From Ilyonectria destructans (taxonomy: Eukaryota; Ascomycota; Sordariomycetes; Hypocreales; Nectriaceae), in assembly GCA_020740775.1 (NCBI GenBank), contig JAHEWK010000003.1, positions 620,001-684,000 on the forward strand: DNA of 64,000 nt. Reading direction: 5' to 3'. The notes below the pieces were generated by a model. The model was not told the DNA's origin, searched no databases, and saw only the letters and a program-made list of their open reading frames with translations. Below are positions 49,939-61,790 of the stretch, in pieces (the first letter of the stretch is position 1; each line of letters opens with the position of its first letter). The translations under genes and the position numbers were made by a program.

Positions 49939-51817
49939 GGCGGGTAAGCTTGGATGGGGGTTATGCGGTGGTTTCGGCTGTCCGAGGGCTGCAGCCGGGC
50001 CCCTGGGTTATGGCTGTTGGGAGTGGTGTTGAGATTCGCGATGCGCTTCGGCAAGTTGAGGTTGGATGACTCGGCGGGGTGATGAGTCCCGAGTCAGGCA
50101 GGCGGGGTGGCGGCTTGTGATGGTTTTGTGAAGCCTTGGCCTGCAATTTAGGATACCTGTCCAATGATTCCTCGAATCGACTCGTCTAGTCGGTATGCAA
50201 TGCGCAGAGACGCTCAAGAACTCGGATAGTCGACCTTCAATCGCCGTTAAGCTTGACTACGGAGGGGTGTTGCTTGGAGAAAATTCCCAAGCCCCACTAT
50301 GCGATTGGCCCGAAATAGGTTTAGCGGGATTGTTATCTTATCAACTTATCGGGCTGGTCGTCAAATTCACCTTCATCACAACTCGCGACCAGCCGCATGC
50401 TTCGGCTTCGGATGAGCACCGTCACCGTTCCTGTCGTGGGTCAATTGGAAACCTCAGGCATTGCGCATTCAATTGTCTACCGTATCATGGCTTTGGAGTC
50501 AATGTTTAAACCCCTGTCACCTGCTGCCCCCCATCTTTCAGCTACTCCACGCATCCTTTCCGTGGATGATTGAGTTCAAATCCGGCTTCTTTTGAACAAT
50601 GGGCAATTTCAAAACTAAGGACTAGCAAACCCACAGCGCGCTTCCTTCGTTTTTGAGCTCACGACACAATACCTATTCAAGATGCATTCGATCCACATCA
50701 AGACCCTTGCTCAGCCTGGTCTTGCTGGCAGGTACTCCGTAATTAACACATTCACTTAAGACGCGCGGACTGCATTCCGTCCACTTGGATCAGCCAGTCA
50801 AGGCCGGTCCGGGGCATGCGGTTCCCTCCGGCAGATCTTCAAGGCCACCCCTGCCATGTCCATCATGTCCACCCCTGGACGGGAAACAGGAAACAAGCAT
50901 TTGGCCTGGCTTCTCAAGTGACGCTCTACTTACCTAGTTAACAATGGCCAGCTTCGTCTTCGACGTAATTGCTATATAGACTGTATAGGAGTGAAGCTCT
51001 CACCTCAGCTCGCATCAGGACACACAAGGCCGCGCACGCTTCAAGTCGTGCCTCGATAGTGTGCCCATCCGCAAACAAGCCACACCCCCTTATAGGGTCA
51101 CCACGGCGCGCTATTTCCAATAGTTTAATGCCGAAAGCCACGATATGGCTACTCGGCACAGATGCTGGAGAAGCGGCACAGCGCGACGACAGATATTGCA
51201 CGACCACGCCCCAAGTGTCTGCCCCTGGACGCCAGCTGATATTAGGCTTTGGGTCTGGAACAACGCCATACCACTGCGAGAGACAGACAGATGGACAGTC
51301 TCATGAGCGAGCCTTCGCCAGCAACCGCTTAATATAGCCCAGCAATTAAATTTCACACAGTAGCCAGTCGCACACACGATGAACACGGATGGCATTCTTG
51401 TCGACAGGTGAGCACCAGCTTGATTCTTGTAGCGAATCCAACCGCTATGAACGTCCTCCGATTCGGATATGGCCCTGGCTATTGATTGGCTTCTACCCCT
51501 TTGCACCCCCTTTCAGCTGGAACGCAAGTTGGCAAGCCACATGGCCCCCTGCCCCTTGCCCCACACCCCTTGCCCCACATCCCTTGCTTCTAAGCCAGGA
51601 TCAGATCTACTTCACGTCCCTCTCCGTTTATCCGTTTATCTGTTGCGCGTTTCTTCCCTGTTCCATCGTGTCGGTCTCTTCGCATCCTGAATGTGTCGTG
51701 GTGTTCTGGCGTTCTCTGGCCGTCTTGCACTCTGACGCATCTTCACTCCTTTCGTGCGTCGAGTGCAATTGTCTTCTCGACTTCGCCCTGCTGGCGTTGC
51801 AGCCACCCACCTCCAAG
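49939..51817. other. Intergenic region upstream of RPC5 and of the repeat-tailed glycosyltransferase
   Basis: About 1.9 kb between two divergent starts. A few frames cross it but none shows domain-like sequence or codon regularity. 51520-51810 is C/T-rich and probably leader of the glycosyltransferase gene. Confidence 0.5.
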
Positions 51818-54719
51818 ATGTTGGCCAAGTTCAGGTGGAGCAGGGCCTCCGTTATTGTTCCCGCTGCCTTTATTTTAACCACCGCATTCTACACTCTCGT
51901 TCTTTCTGTGAGTCCTCTACTCTTTACACCACAGTGGAGTAGTCGTCTAACCAAAGCTTCAGCCCTCTCCAACAACCCAAGACACACCATGGGCCACCGA
52001 TACCGCAGTCATTGGCCTCGATGCCTCGACCGATCCAGCACCTGCGACTCAGCAAAACTACCATATCCTCATGGCTGCCACTCATCCAGCGCTCTTTTTA
52101 TGCAAGACACTCCTTACAATGGCCATTCTCGGTTATCCCACGCCTCAGCTCATCGGATGGGGCGAAGCCGAAACAGAGGGCCTCAAAGGTGGCGGCTCAC
52201 ATTTTCACAAGATTACCAAATCCCTCCAGTACCTCAACGACCCTGAACGACGCAAGAACCCTAAATTCGACAATGAGCTCCTGTTCATTCTAGACAGCTA
52301 CGATATTTGGTTTCAGTTACCATTCGAGACCCTTGTTGAACGCTACCATGCCACTGTCGCCGAAGAGAACAAGCGTGTTGCCCAACGCATGGGTCGAGCC
52401 AAGCAGATCGAGAATGTCACGTCGTCCATCATCTTCAGTGGTGGCAAGCTCTGCGGCCCCAACCAACTCCACACCGCAGCCTGCTATCCAGTCCCAGAGT
52501 CTCCTCTCCCAAAGGACCTCTATGGCGGCAACACCAACACGGGGCTTGGAGCCAACGCCGCCTCAAACTTCCGCACACGCTATCTCGTGTCAGGCGCCTT
52601 GGTAGGCCCGGTTGGAGAAATGCGTGCACTGCTCCAGCGAGCCAGCGACGAATTAGACAAATGTGTCGAAAGCCAAGTCGGCTGGTTCAACCTCGACGGT
52701 CCGTTATCGGTACAGCACTGCTACAAGGGTAGTGATCAAAGCATCTTTGTTGAGATGTTCGGTAGGCAGGAGTTCCATCGTGAAGTCATGCGCCGTGTCC
52801 ACCGCAGGCGAATTGACAATATATTTGACGCGATCATTCCTGGCCGTGCCGGCTCTTGGCCCCATCCTAACAAACTCTGGGGTGTTACCATCGATGACCC
52901 TCTAAATCCGCCCTTTCCCCATGAGGAGGTCGATCCAGGCTATCTCCCCGGGAAGCCATACGAATTTGGCATCGCCATTGATTACTGGTCGCTGCTTATC
53001 CACGACACCTCTAACGCGAAAAATGATGCTCGCTATATCCGCCTCGACGAATCTTTTACGGAGCAAGTTGGTGCGCGGACTATATTCGACTGCAAAGCCA
53101 AGCCGCCACGCCTCGACAACTTACCCCGGGGAGGAATCCTGGACCTGATGCCCGGCCGAGACTGGAGCAACATGCCCATGTACAGCGAGATCTGCCTCGG
53201 AGTTGTCCCCACCATGATCCACCACAACAGCGTCGACAAGTATCAGATCGAGTTCCAGTGGAACCAGACGTGGTGGTACGGGCATGCGCGGCGGCTCCTG
53301 GAGCTACGTCGACAGGAGCAGCTACCGATGCTAGTGGAAGGATTCCCGACTGGCCGGGGCACTTTTACGAAGTGGGATGATCTGTGCCCGGCGGATTTCG
53401 ACGAGGAGTTGTACAGGGGTTATGGGGTAGACGGAAAGCGGCCAGGGCCAGAAGTGCCGGATTTTCCGCAGGATCCTCTAGACCAGGTTGCTCCCGTCGA
53501 AGAAGCCCCCGTGCAAGGTGTTCCTAACGAGGATGCTCCTGTTCAAGATACTCCAGAGCAGGTTGCTCCCGTCGAAGTCGCTCCCGTACAAGATGTTTCC
53601 AAGGAGGATGCTCCTGTTCAGGATGCTCTCGTACTGGATGTTCCTAAGGGCGATGCCGTCAAGGACGATGCTCCTAAGGATCCTCTCGTGTTGGATACTC
53701 CTAAGGACGATGCTGTCAAGGACGATGCTCCCAAGGATGACGCTCCTAAGGACGATGCCGTCAAGGACGATGCTCCCAAGGATGACGCTCCTAAGGACGA
53801 TGCCGTCAAGGACGATGCTCCTAAGGACGATGCTGTCAAGGATGATGCTCCCAAGGATGACACTCCTAAGGACGATGTTCCTAAGGATACTTCTGTGCTG
53901 GATACTCCCAAGGAGGATGCTGCTAAGGAGGATCCCCCCAAGGAGGATGCTCCCAAGGAGGATGCTGCCAAGGAGGATGCTGCCAAGGAGGATGCTCCCA
54001 AGGAGGATGCTGCCAAGGAGGATCCCCCTAAAGAGGATGCTCCCAAAGAGGATGCTCCTAAAGAGGATATTCCCAAGGAGGATGCTTCTAAGGACGATAT
54101 TCCCAATGACGATTCTAAAGAGGATATTCCTAAAGACAATACTCCCCAGGAAGATACTCCTAAGGATGATGTTTCTAAAGAAGATCCTCCCAAGGACGAC
54201 ACTCCCAAGGACGACACTCCCAAGGACGACACTCCCAAGGACGATACTGCGAAAGACGACACTCCTAAAGATGACACTCCTAAGGACGATGCTCCTGCGG
54301 ATGATGCTTCCAAAGAAGATGCATCTAAAGAGGATACCCCCAAGGACGATACTCCTAAGGACGACACAGCTAAAGACGACACTCCTGAGGACAATGATGC
54401 CAATAAGGACCAGACTCCCCCAGAAGACCCTCCGAAGGATGAAACCCGAGTGGACGGACAACAAGAAAAGAATGACAGCAAGGAGCTTCTCACAGAGGAG
54501 GAGTCTCTAGAGGCTAATTCCCCAGAAGTTGAACCTCCAGTAGAAGAATCTCTAATCAACGAGCCCCAAAAGGACGAACCCCCAAAGGACAAAGACCCCG
54601 ACGACACACCTCTCGTTGATTTACCGCCTCCCGTGGTTGAGGGTGTGGAAGGCGAAGCTCCTCCAGAGGAGGACTCTCCTTTCGGCACGCCTTTTCGACC
54701 AACCCGTTACACTAACTGA
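51818..54719 (+). CDS. PLOD-like glycosyltransferase, type II membrane protein with a long charged repeat tail
   Basis: Two exons (51818-51907, 51963-54719; 55-bp intron) give 948 residues. Exon 1 encodes a signal anchor (VIVPAAFILTTAFYTLVLS). The luminal part has LALFLCKTLL-like and LLFILDSYDIWFQLP near residue 130, whose DSYD resembles the metal/nucleotide-binding DxxD of PLOD1-3/procollagen-type glycosyltransferase domains. Further conserved-looking blocks are YLVSGALVGPVGEMRALL and DQSIFVEMFGRQEFHR. The domain ends near residue 535. From ~550 to ~865 the protein is almost entirely 5-residue repeats (K-D/E-D-A/T-P/V/A), then an acidic Pro/Glu tail. The acceptor substrate is unknown. The tail is highly charged and probably extended or surface exposed. 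The family call rests on the central domain only. Confidence 0.8.
53480..54420 (+). repeat. 15-bp coding minisatellite (K-D/E-D-A/T-P type)
   Basis: Degenerate tandem 15-bp units, of the type AAGGAYGAYGCTCCY, run for nearly 1 kb in phase with the glycosyltransferase. Sub-blocks are visible: KDDAP/KDDAV (53650-53880), KEDAP/KEDAA (53905-54080) and KDDTP (54190-54380), so the array grew by separate local expansions. Long open frames on the minus strand and in another plus frame over this stretch are by-products of the 3n unit. Confidence 0.9.
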
Positions 54720-55192
54720 GACTGCGAAAGAAATGCCTGATCATGCCGAGGAAGAGAAAAAGATTTTCACGACGAATCCCATCATGGCAAAGACGCCCCC
54801 GCAGAATACTTTACGAAGGAGGGGGATGTCGAAGACGACCAGAGAACTCTGGAGGATCCTGGGCATGAAGAGCCCCTTGGAACTGGAGATGTGGTACCAC
54901 CCGGACATAATGGACAATAAGGGGGCAAAGCGGCAGGCTCGTGGGCTGAGTTTCTATACGCCAGCATTTTATAATATCCAGAATAATACACGTCAGCGTT
55001 TTCCTTTAGAAGCAGACCCTAGAGCTACGCCAAGAGCAGCATATGATCCGCAGGGTGATTCTTGCAGAGTCGCAAAAGATCACATGCCTATTCTGGTCTG
55101 TACCATGTGTATATGTAACAAGAATTTCTTCAAAAGCCAGTTGGCAATGCGTTGGTTCGCCCGTAAAATCCATTATATTATGCCCGTAGCGT
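54720..55192. other. Convergent intergenic region between glycosyltransferase and LCP5
   Basis: About 470 bp of 3'-end sequence. A frame stays open on the plus strand (54733 onward) without family features; I take it as 3' UTR of the glycosyltransferase gene. Confidence 0.45.
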
Positions 55193-56317
55193 CTACCTGT
55201 TCTTGCCCCGGTCTCGTCGTCCGCCTTCCAACACCTTGACCCTCTTCTGAAACCTCTCTCCAATCTCGGCCGCCCGGCCGCTGCCCCGCGGACCGTCCGA
55301 CGTGTCGAGGCCGCGCTTCCGGCTCTTGTCCAGCATGGCTCGCACGCCGCCGGCGGCGCCCGCCTTGCGCTTCGTCAGGCGGTCGATGCGGTCGACGCCC
55401 TCGCCCAGGTTGTGCCACTCCTCTCCGCCGAACATCATGCGATTGCTGCGGCCCGTCTGCTTGGCCTTCTGGGCGCGGTCCTTTTTGCTCTCCTTGGGCA
55501 GGCGCACAAAGTTCATCTCCTCGTAGTCGCGGCGCTCCGCCTCCTCCTTGCGGTCGGCCGTCGTCTTCATCTTGCGGCCACCCTGCACGATGGTGGTGCC
55601 GATGCTGGGCTCGGCCATGGGCGCGACTGCCAGCTCGGACTCGACGAACTCGTCCATGGTGTGCGACTTGTTGGGCCGGCGGTTGGCCTTCTGGCGCTGC
55701 GCGGCGTCCATGACCTGGCGGTCTCGCTTCGGGGGGCGGTAGACGCCCGAGGCATCATCGGTGCCCTTCCAGGGCTTTCCGGCCACATCGTCGACCAGGG
55801 TGCCGAAGTTGGGTGCTGCGGAGTGCTTGCCGGGCCTATGCGAAACCTGGCCTGCGTCGCTGTCGACCTCATCGTCGTCCTCGGCATCTGAGCCAGCCTC
55901 GGAGTCTGAGCCGTTGGCTGCGTTCAATCCCATCTCCTTTGCTTTCCTCTCTCGCTCGGCGTCGTCGGCGGTGCGAAGGAACCGGTCGATAGAAAAGCGC
56001 AGCTTCTCCTCCAGCGGGCGGGCGCCTCTCTCGAGGTAGAGGCGCATCTCGATGAGTTTTGAGCGGACCGACTCGTCCAGCTGGGTGTCGTCCGCATCTG
56101 AGCCGTCGGTATCGGACTTGGAGTTCCTGAGCTTGAGCAGGATCAGGAAGACGAGGTTCTGCAGGTAGGAGAGCAGCAGCTCGTTCTTGACGTCGAGGAG
56201 GGAGATGCCATCCTTCTGGTGCTCGATGGAGGCGATCCTCGGGGTGACCTCGAGGGCGGAGGATAGCGACTGCGTCAGCGACGTGAGCAGCGCTGGTAAT
56301 GTCGTTGGGGCCGCCAT
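55193..56317 (-). CDS. LCP5: Lcp5/neuroguidin, U3 snoRNP (SSU processome) protein
   Basis: Intronless gene of 374 residues from the Met at 56317 (MAAPTTLPALLTSL); the frame stays open 18 codons upstream but without conserved character. The N-terminal half is the Sas10/Utp3/C1D helical domain, with GISLLDVKNELLLSYLQNLVFL (~36-57) as its diagnostic block and LDESVRSKLIEMRLYLERG near 85. The middle is acidic (EDDDEVDSDAG), then YRPPKRDR. The C-terminal part is very basic, with a nucleolar-protein look (KESKKDRAQKAKQTGRSNRM, RKRGLDTSD). Lcp5 and neuroguidin act in early 18S rRNA processing; neuroguidin has also been linked to translation control in animals. The match to the family is strong. Confidence 0.92.
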   Translation of the reverse strand: MAAPTTLPALLTSLTQSLSSALEVTPRIASIEHQKDGISLLDVKNELLLSYLQNLVFLILLKLRNSKSDTDGSDADDTQLDESVRSKLIEMRLYLERGARPLEEKLRFSIDRFLRTADDAERERKAKEMGLNAANGSDSEAGSDAEDDDEVDSDAGQVSHRPGKHSAAPNFGTLVDDVAGKPWKGTDDASGVYRPPKRDRQVMDAAQRQKANRRPNKSHTMDEFVESELAVAPMAEPSIGTTIVQGGRKMKTTADRKEEAERRDYEEMNFVRLPKESKKDRAQKAKQTGRSNRMMFGGEEWHNLGEGVDRIDRLTKRKAGAAGGVRAMLDKSRKRGLDTSDGPRGSGRAAEIGERFQKRVKVLEGGRRDRGKNR

Positions 56318-56493
56318 TGTGTGTGGTGGTGTTTGGTGGTGATGCAAATATCGTCTCTTCGTCTCTGCCAAAAAGTTGCAACCAACTTTTTAGCGGGGCC
56401 ATCTTTTTGTTTAGCCCCACCAGCCCCAAGTCTTATCGCACCAGCCACCGTGGCGCCACGTCCAACTTCCTACCTACCCTGCAGTCTACAAGG

Positions 56494-56812
56494 CTGGCGC
56501 AGGAGGTTTGACAACTTCTATGGTATCGAGACAGGCCGCAATCAGCACGATCTGCGACAGATCAATTGCCTAAGGTAAGCAATAGCGGCGTTATAGGGAC
56601 TTTAACGAAAATTTATTAAACTCTATACTTTCGAATAAAAGTAACTAAAACTCCACTTTGGGAAGAGGGAGAAATAAACCTAAGTCCATCTAAGCACTAA
56701 ATGACAAGGGTCTAAGGATTCTCTACTGACGGATTCCTACTTATGCGCTGTGCTACATTTTATAGATGGTTTCTAATTATACCTCAGGAAGTTTGATAAC
56801 TTTCCATGCCAG
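56494..56812. mobile_element. Second MITE-like element, diverged inverted ends
   Basis: The left end CTGGCGCAGGAGGTTTGA, followed by CAACTTC, equals the left end of the 20.5-kb element except for one base. The right end, read inverted, starts CTGGCATGGAAAGTTATC and matches the left end at 13 of 22 positions; about half of the differences are transitions. The 319-bp body is A/T-rich and non-coding. It lies just upstream of LCP5. Confidence 0.6.
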
Positions 56813-57781
56813 CTTTTGTAAAAATAAAGTCTACTCGAGTTCGCTGGGCAGAGACCAACGTCATTGACATAGCAGTCAAAAATATCAGCGGCCAGTTTTG
56901 CTGTATCATGGCTTATTGCTCCAAATGTTGAGAGTTGCGAAAGAAAATAGGAAAAAAAAAGACATTACTACCGTATTGCACAGCGTTTATGAATAATTTT
57001 TTTGATCCGGTATAGCATTGGAAGTGGAGACTCTCAGCAGAACACACAAAGGTTGCAACTCAACAAGTTTGGCTGAGGTGGTGATCGACTGCAATCGACG
57101 ACAGACGTCGTTCCGAATTTAAAAAGGAGAGTTGTTGATTGTGCGTAGTGACATTATGGAACCATTGATGTCGATTCAATACCGGATTTTCGCTTCCTGG
57201 GGGCCACCGTAAATATTACGAGGAGGCGGTTGTCGTGCTACCCCCGGGACTCGGGACTCGAAGTACCTGCTGTGGAGCCAAATAGTAACCAACTCGCAGC
57301 TACAGTATTAGACTTCGAAACGAGAAATTCTAGAAAACCCACCTGCCCCTAAGTCTCGTATAAACCGAATGTCTGATGGCGTGACACCCCTCGGGACGAG
57401 AGTGTTCAAGTCGCGTTGCAACACTCGTGCAGACGCAAGGCCACAATGACACCTACACGGATACCAAAAACGCATCACGAGTGTAGACAACTTCCCTCGA
57501 AACGAGAATTCCCTAGAAACCCGAGACAGGCTTACCTAATGGAGCCGCTAAAGCATTCCGGGTACCACTTCCCCAAGCCGACACTTATGGCGATCCTGGC
57601 CATTGGGGGAAAGCTGGGGTAGCAAGAGGTTTGGGGGATTGGCTGTGCCGAGGTTGGCGCAGAGTGGACATGATGGCCACCGCAGTTCTGATGCTTAAGG
57701 TGGCTCGAGGACGCATATTATCATTCCATTCGCCACTTTCATCTGCTAATATTCCTGCGATTCGCTTTGGCACGTTTCAAG

Positions 57782-58410
57782 ATGCCGATGCGCAAGAGAG
57801 CAGCCGTGAAGGTGAAGACTGCCCTAGAGACTGGCGGCCGTCACATTGTTACTGCCAGAGTGTAAGGTTCTCCGAACAATGACTCAGTGCAGGTGATTGA
57901 CCTGAGGGAATGAAGGTACGGCACCAAATCCAAGTTCGCAAGGGCATTAAGGCCAGTGGCGTTGATTATGAGGATGTATTCCTACCGACTAAGCTCAACA
58001 CTACCTACAGCAGAAAGAGTTTGTCAAGAGGAACAGTTCTGGCAGCATCGAGATGACGCAGTTTAGCACTCTTAGGAACTAGAAATTCTTCTACTGCGAG
58101 GTTTCTTGGAGTAATGAACAGTCTCACATGGTGCGAATTATCGACTACCCCGTTTTGAAGTAGATTGCCGAGAAATACGGCAAGCTCTGCCCAGATTGCT
58201 TTGACCTAGGGAGTAAACAGCAGTCACTCAGCCACCCTAAGAGTATAATCGACTGGAAAAACAGGCAGAATCTCGAGTCAGAATTTATGTTGGAGGTTGA
58301 GGATTTGGAGAGAATCGCGTCCATGGACCTGAAGACTCGCTCCAACACTCCCTCTACAGAGTACCGCCAGCCTCTCTATGCCGGCCTCGACGAAGTTCAA
58401 TCACGTAGAT
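57782..58410 (+). pseudogene. Decayed coding remnant of unknown function
   Basis: The plus strand reads as protein-like pieces in changing frames: an opening MRKRAAVKVKTALETGG, then after a stop QIQVRKGIKASGVDYEDVF in another frame. From 58050 onward there is a third piece (KFFYCEVSW, then IAEKYGKLCPDCFDL and LESEFMLEVEDLERI) interrupted by in-frame TAG codons. No intron arrangement that I tried joins them. I do not recognise the family. It is most simply a dead gene, or a fragment of one, in a decayed region. Confidence 0.45.
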
Positions 58411-59313
58411 ACGATGAAAATGGTTTTTTTTTAATATATGATAGAACTTATTAAACCAATATTTCTACAAAGTTTTGTTCCTCTGATGGCTTTGACGTGA
58501 CCAACTTCTCTCCGCGTAAAGCTTGACCCCTGTCTCATACATCCACTTGTGTGTTAAGGCAGGCTCGTAAATAATACCTTCTAGGGAGCAGAGAAATGGA
58601 TTACTTTATTTGACCTAAAATACGTTGGAAAGGAAAGCGGAATATGACCTTATATTCCTTTTTAGAAAAGGGCGTCTCTGGCTACGGTGAAAGTCAAAGC
58701 GGCCCCGAAGTCACCCGAATTGCTAATCTAATCAATCTAGCTTGTAGTATATCGAGGACGGATATCTGCATTGAAGTCCTGTTTATTGTAGAGAACCGAT
58801 GAAGAAGACACCAGCTTCATGCGCAAACGGATATTTTTCGACAGAGAGAATTAGCTCTAATAATGGGTTTGTACTAAGGACAGGGCCAAAGGCTTTGTCA
58901 TGGACTTTCTAATGGGAGGTTTGGCCCTTGCCTGTACTCATGCCAGGCAAACGATATGATTTTGGCGACCAAGGGTTTAATGACAACACTCAGCACACAA
59001 CTTGGTTCCGTTTCTCCGGGTATTTTATCTTTGGTTCTCACGTGCCGCCGCTTCATGTAATGCTTGCTCCTCTTGGGGGAGTCATGACTCCCATTCGCTA
59101 GACCCTCGAGACGACACTTGTCCCCACTAGCTGTTTCTGATTCGCCTCGCTCTTCCCTACGACAATCACGATCGATGATAGGCCATTCTTATTCCATGCC
59201 AGATTCACGGTGCTGGGTAGGACATGCTGTCGATTAGTGGGGAAGATGACGTTGAGTACCATTTACCACGCCATGTTGACGAGCTCTAACAATGGTTTTA
59301 ACAGACCAGTATA

Positions 59314-61468
59314 TTATCCTCCATCCCCAAACTTATCCCATCGAACTTTGAGTTCTTCGCCCAACGACTTGACTGGCCATCCCGATCGCTTTCTACAGTT
59401 TTCGAGCAAATCCAACACGCAATTTCGCTGGCGTCTATCTTCGATTAGGAGGCCAGCTATTCTCTATTAGGGTTTGACAGTGATGGAATGGGGAGAATAT
59501 AACTTACCAATGAACAGGCACTGCGAGCACATCACACTCGACGGGTAGTCCGTGAGCGTCATGGCTATCCCACAGACCTTCTTGATGTAGCCCATCAACG
59601 TCGTGCGTTGTTGGGCGTACAGTTCAAGCCCTCCGAACTGCGGTCGATTTAAAAGCAATAATATTCGTGAACAATAGTAGAGTTGGATGGCAACAGCTTG
59701 TTCAGGTCAGCAATGTCAACTCGGGGTGTTGGGTCCGCAACCCTACCAAATGCTGGCGGGTTGATCCATATTGGGTCGAAAGGGTCATCAGGGGAGCTCG
59801 GCCATGGGAGTGGCTCAAATTCTGCGGTCAAATATCCCTTCCACTCCTCTAGACGTTCCCAAAGAGCCTCTGCTCGAGATCTTCTACCCAGTGTATCGGA
59901 TTTAGCTAGCTCCGTCTCTTCTCGAGAACAGAAGCCTACTACTTGGGCAAAGAAGTAGGCAGAGCGGGCAGAGAGTTCGTAGGGGTCAAGCTCATCCAAC
60001 GTCCTTGTTGGCCGCCAGAATGTGTAAGGTCGGCGGTTTTCTCGAAACGCTGCCCAGACGTCCTGGCAGAGCCAAGCCCACCACACGGCTTGCTGCAGGC
60101 CATTTGAGTCACCGTGGATGACTTGGGAACGCTGGATCCAGAAGACTCCTTTGAGGTGCCTGCCCCAATCTGGCCCGGAGCCGTCCAGCATCTCGTACGC
60201 CGACACGATCGAAGAGGTGGAAAGCAGCTCCAGGCTCGTCTTATAGGTGTCGAAATGCATAGCTTCTTGAATGTAATGGAGGGTCTTGGCATAATACCTT
60301 AACGCATCATTCGGGTCGTGTCGGGGTACTCCAGTTGCGTCGGTGGTTAAAGATAGATGGCGCACCGAGAGTGCCAAGACTGCGTTCATTAACCCCACAT
60401 TATGTCTCTAAATAATGCGAATCGAGATGTTAGTATCTAGAATTAGACGAAAGAAGGATGCATGGCCACATACTGCCAGATGTGGTACATGAGTAGCGAA
60501 TGGCCTCTTGGGATCAAACAGGTCCATCTGCACAGCTGGTGTCAGGGTAGATAAGTATCAGCGCCTTGATGGCACTTACCCAGAGGCTGATGTTTCGCAC
60601 GAAATTCTGGAAAACCAATAGTTCCTCGGGTGATATCTGAAGCGGGAGATCGGAGTGCCACGCTTGCTTTTCGAAGCGCTGGCTTTGCAGGAGAGAGGGT
60701 GTCCGGTCGAGTAAGTAGGGGTTCTTAGTTGGAGGGGAGCTATGATCATGTGGTTGGAGTTGTGTATTGGTAGAATGTGACTCCGCTGGTGATTGTATGA
60801 CAGAGTTCCCAAATATATTGAGAGTCTCTGAATCAAAATTTAGGTCCCCAATGTCAACATTCTGTGCTGCAGCATCTTTTAGTAGGAGGTCAACCCAAAT
60901 TGCTGTGGCGTTTTCGATGTTGGCGGCCGAGGAAGAAGCGGTTGATGTAGCTGCATTGTCTCGTGGAGTTACAACAACATGTATTGCCTCTTGCTCTTCT
61001 CGGGGTTGCCCGTTTTGGTTTATGGGAATGTCGACATGCATTAACTGATGGTCATTATGGGCGTGGGTTAGTGAATTGGATGCGTCCGCGTTCTGGATAT
61101 GTTCATGATCCTGGTTTGCGACTGGGGATTGTGACCAGGGAGTCGAACCAGACTCTTCATCGGCTCCCTTTGTCTCACCCGAGCCGGAGGAGCTAGCACA
61201 TCGGCGAGGGGCTGTATTGCTGGGGACACGCGGGTAAACACAGTTCTGGCCGATTTTGACACATGCGCGGCATGCAGGTTTGCCTTCGTCGCATTTCACA
61301 TGGCGACGGCGACAGTTGAGGCTAGAGAAGTCAGCCTCTGATCCAATGAGAACAGTAGGGCAGGGTGGTCCCATGCAAGACTCACCATCCTGTTTTGTTT
61401 CGCAGGCCACGTCCGCGGGACAAGCGGCCTCGGGTGTACTGCCGGCCAGGCGGCTCCGGGGAAGACAT
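59314..61468 (-). CDS. Zn(II)2Cys6 transcription factor
   Basis: Six exons (61468-61386, 61321-60580, 60527-60474, 60407-59747, 59696-59508, 59456-59314) give exactly 623 residues. The first splice completes the zinc cluster CLNCRRRHVKCDEGKPAC, then RACVKIGQNC. Its spacing is C-x2-C-x6-C-x5-C-x2-C-x6-C at about residues 28-55. A Ser/Gln-rich linker runs to ~245, then the fungal-specific helical domain (LMNAVLALSVRHLSL; WWAWLCQDVWAAFRENRR; SRILLLLNRPQFGGLELYA) up to the C-terminal NCVLDLLENCRKRSGWP. The 50-bp intron 59697-59746 resolves what looks like a frame break near 59650. It is a nuclear DNA-binding activator or repressor. It lies just downstream of, and in the same direction as, the L-rhamnose dehydrogenase-like SDR; a regulatory link is possible but only inferred from position. 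Confidence 0.9.
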
Positions 61469-61790
61469 GGCCGATTACGGGGTTGGGATGGGGCCCCGCG
61501 TCAACGACTGGGTCTTATCAGTCAATTCCAGGAGTGGGACGGTGACTCTGGGAGGGAAATCGAGATAGGGGCGGTGACGATATGGCTCGAGGTCACAGCA
61601 CGGAGGACTCGCTGCGGAGCGCGAGAGTTCTGTGCCCGGAGTGGCGGCGGAGGTGCCGAAAGTGTGGGTGCGACTTGTGTGGGGAAATGGAGAAAACTGC
61701 GGGGAATCGGAAGTCACAAAGCTATCGAGTTCTATTCCGACTTCTGGATCGTTTTTATTACTGTATAAACTAGCACTCTGTGATTAGTGC
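61469..61790. promoter_or_regulatory. Promoter region of the zinc-cluster gene
   Basis: The 322 bp between the SDR stop and the regulator start must hold the regulator promoter and the SDR terminator. It is fairly GC-rich and contains several CGG-type triplets, but I assign no specific site. Confidence 0.4.

Larger units (their letters stand above)
56318..59313. other. Gene-poor decayed region
   Basis: About 3 kb between LCP5 and the zinc-cluster regulator. It contains a MITE-like element (56494-56812), A/T-rich sequence (56580-57150) and a broken coding remnant (57782-58410). From 58.4 to 59.2 kb nothing is recognised. The A/T enrichment and stop codons in otherwise codable sequence would fit old repeat-induced point mutation, but I did not measure it. 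Confidence 0.55.

Noticed and set aside
53478..54688. Long open frames on the minus strand (and a second plus frame) over the glycosyltransferase tail, hydrophobic or Ser-rich repeats.
   Set aside because: They exist because the 15-bp repeat unit is a multiple of three; no start context, domain or splice structure supports them.
54616..55239. Plus-strand frame after the glycosyltransferase stop.
   Set aside because: It starts inside the repeat gene in another frame, shows no family features and overlaps the LCP5 3' end; probably UTR.
59640..59670. Apparent frameshift in the zinc-cluster regulator.
   Set aside because: A 50-bp intron (59697-59746) joins PPAF to A-V-A-I-Q-L-Y-Y in frame and gives family-like sequence, so the gene is intact.
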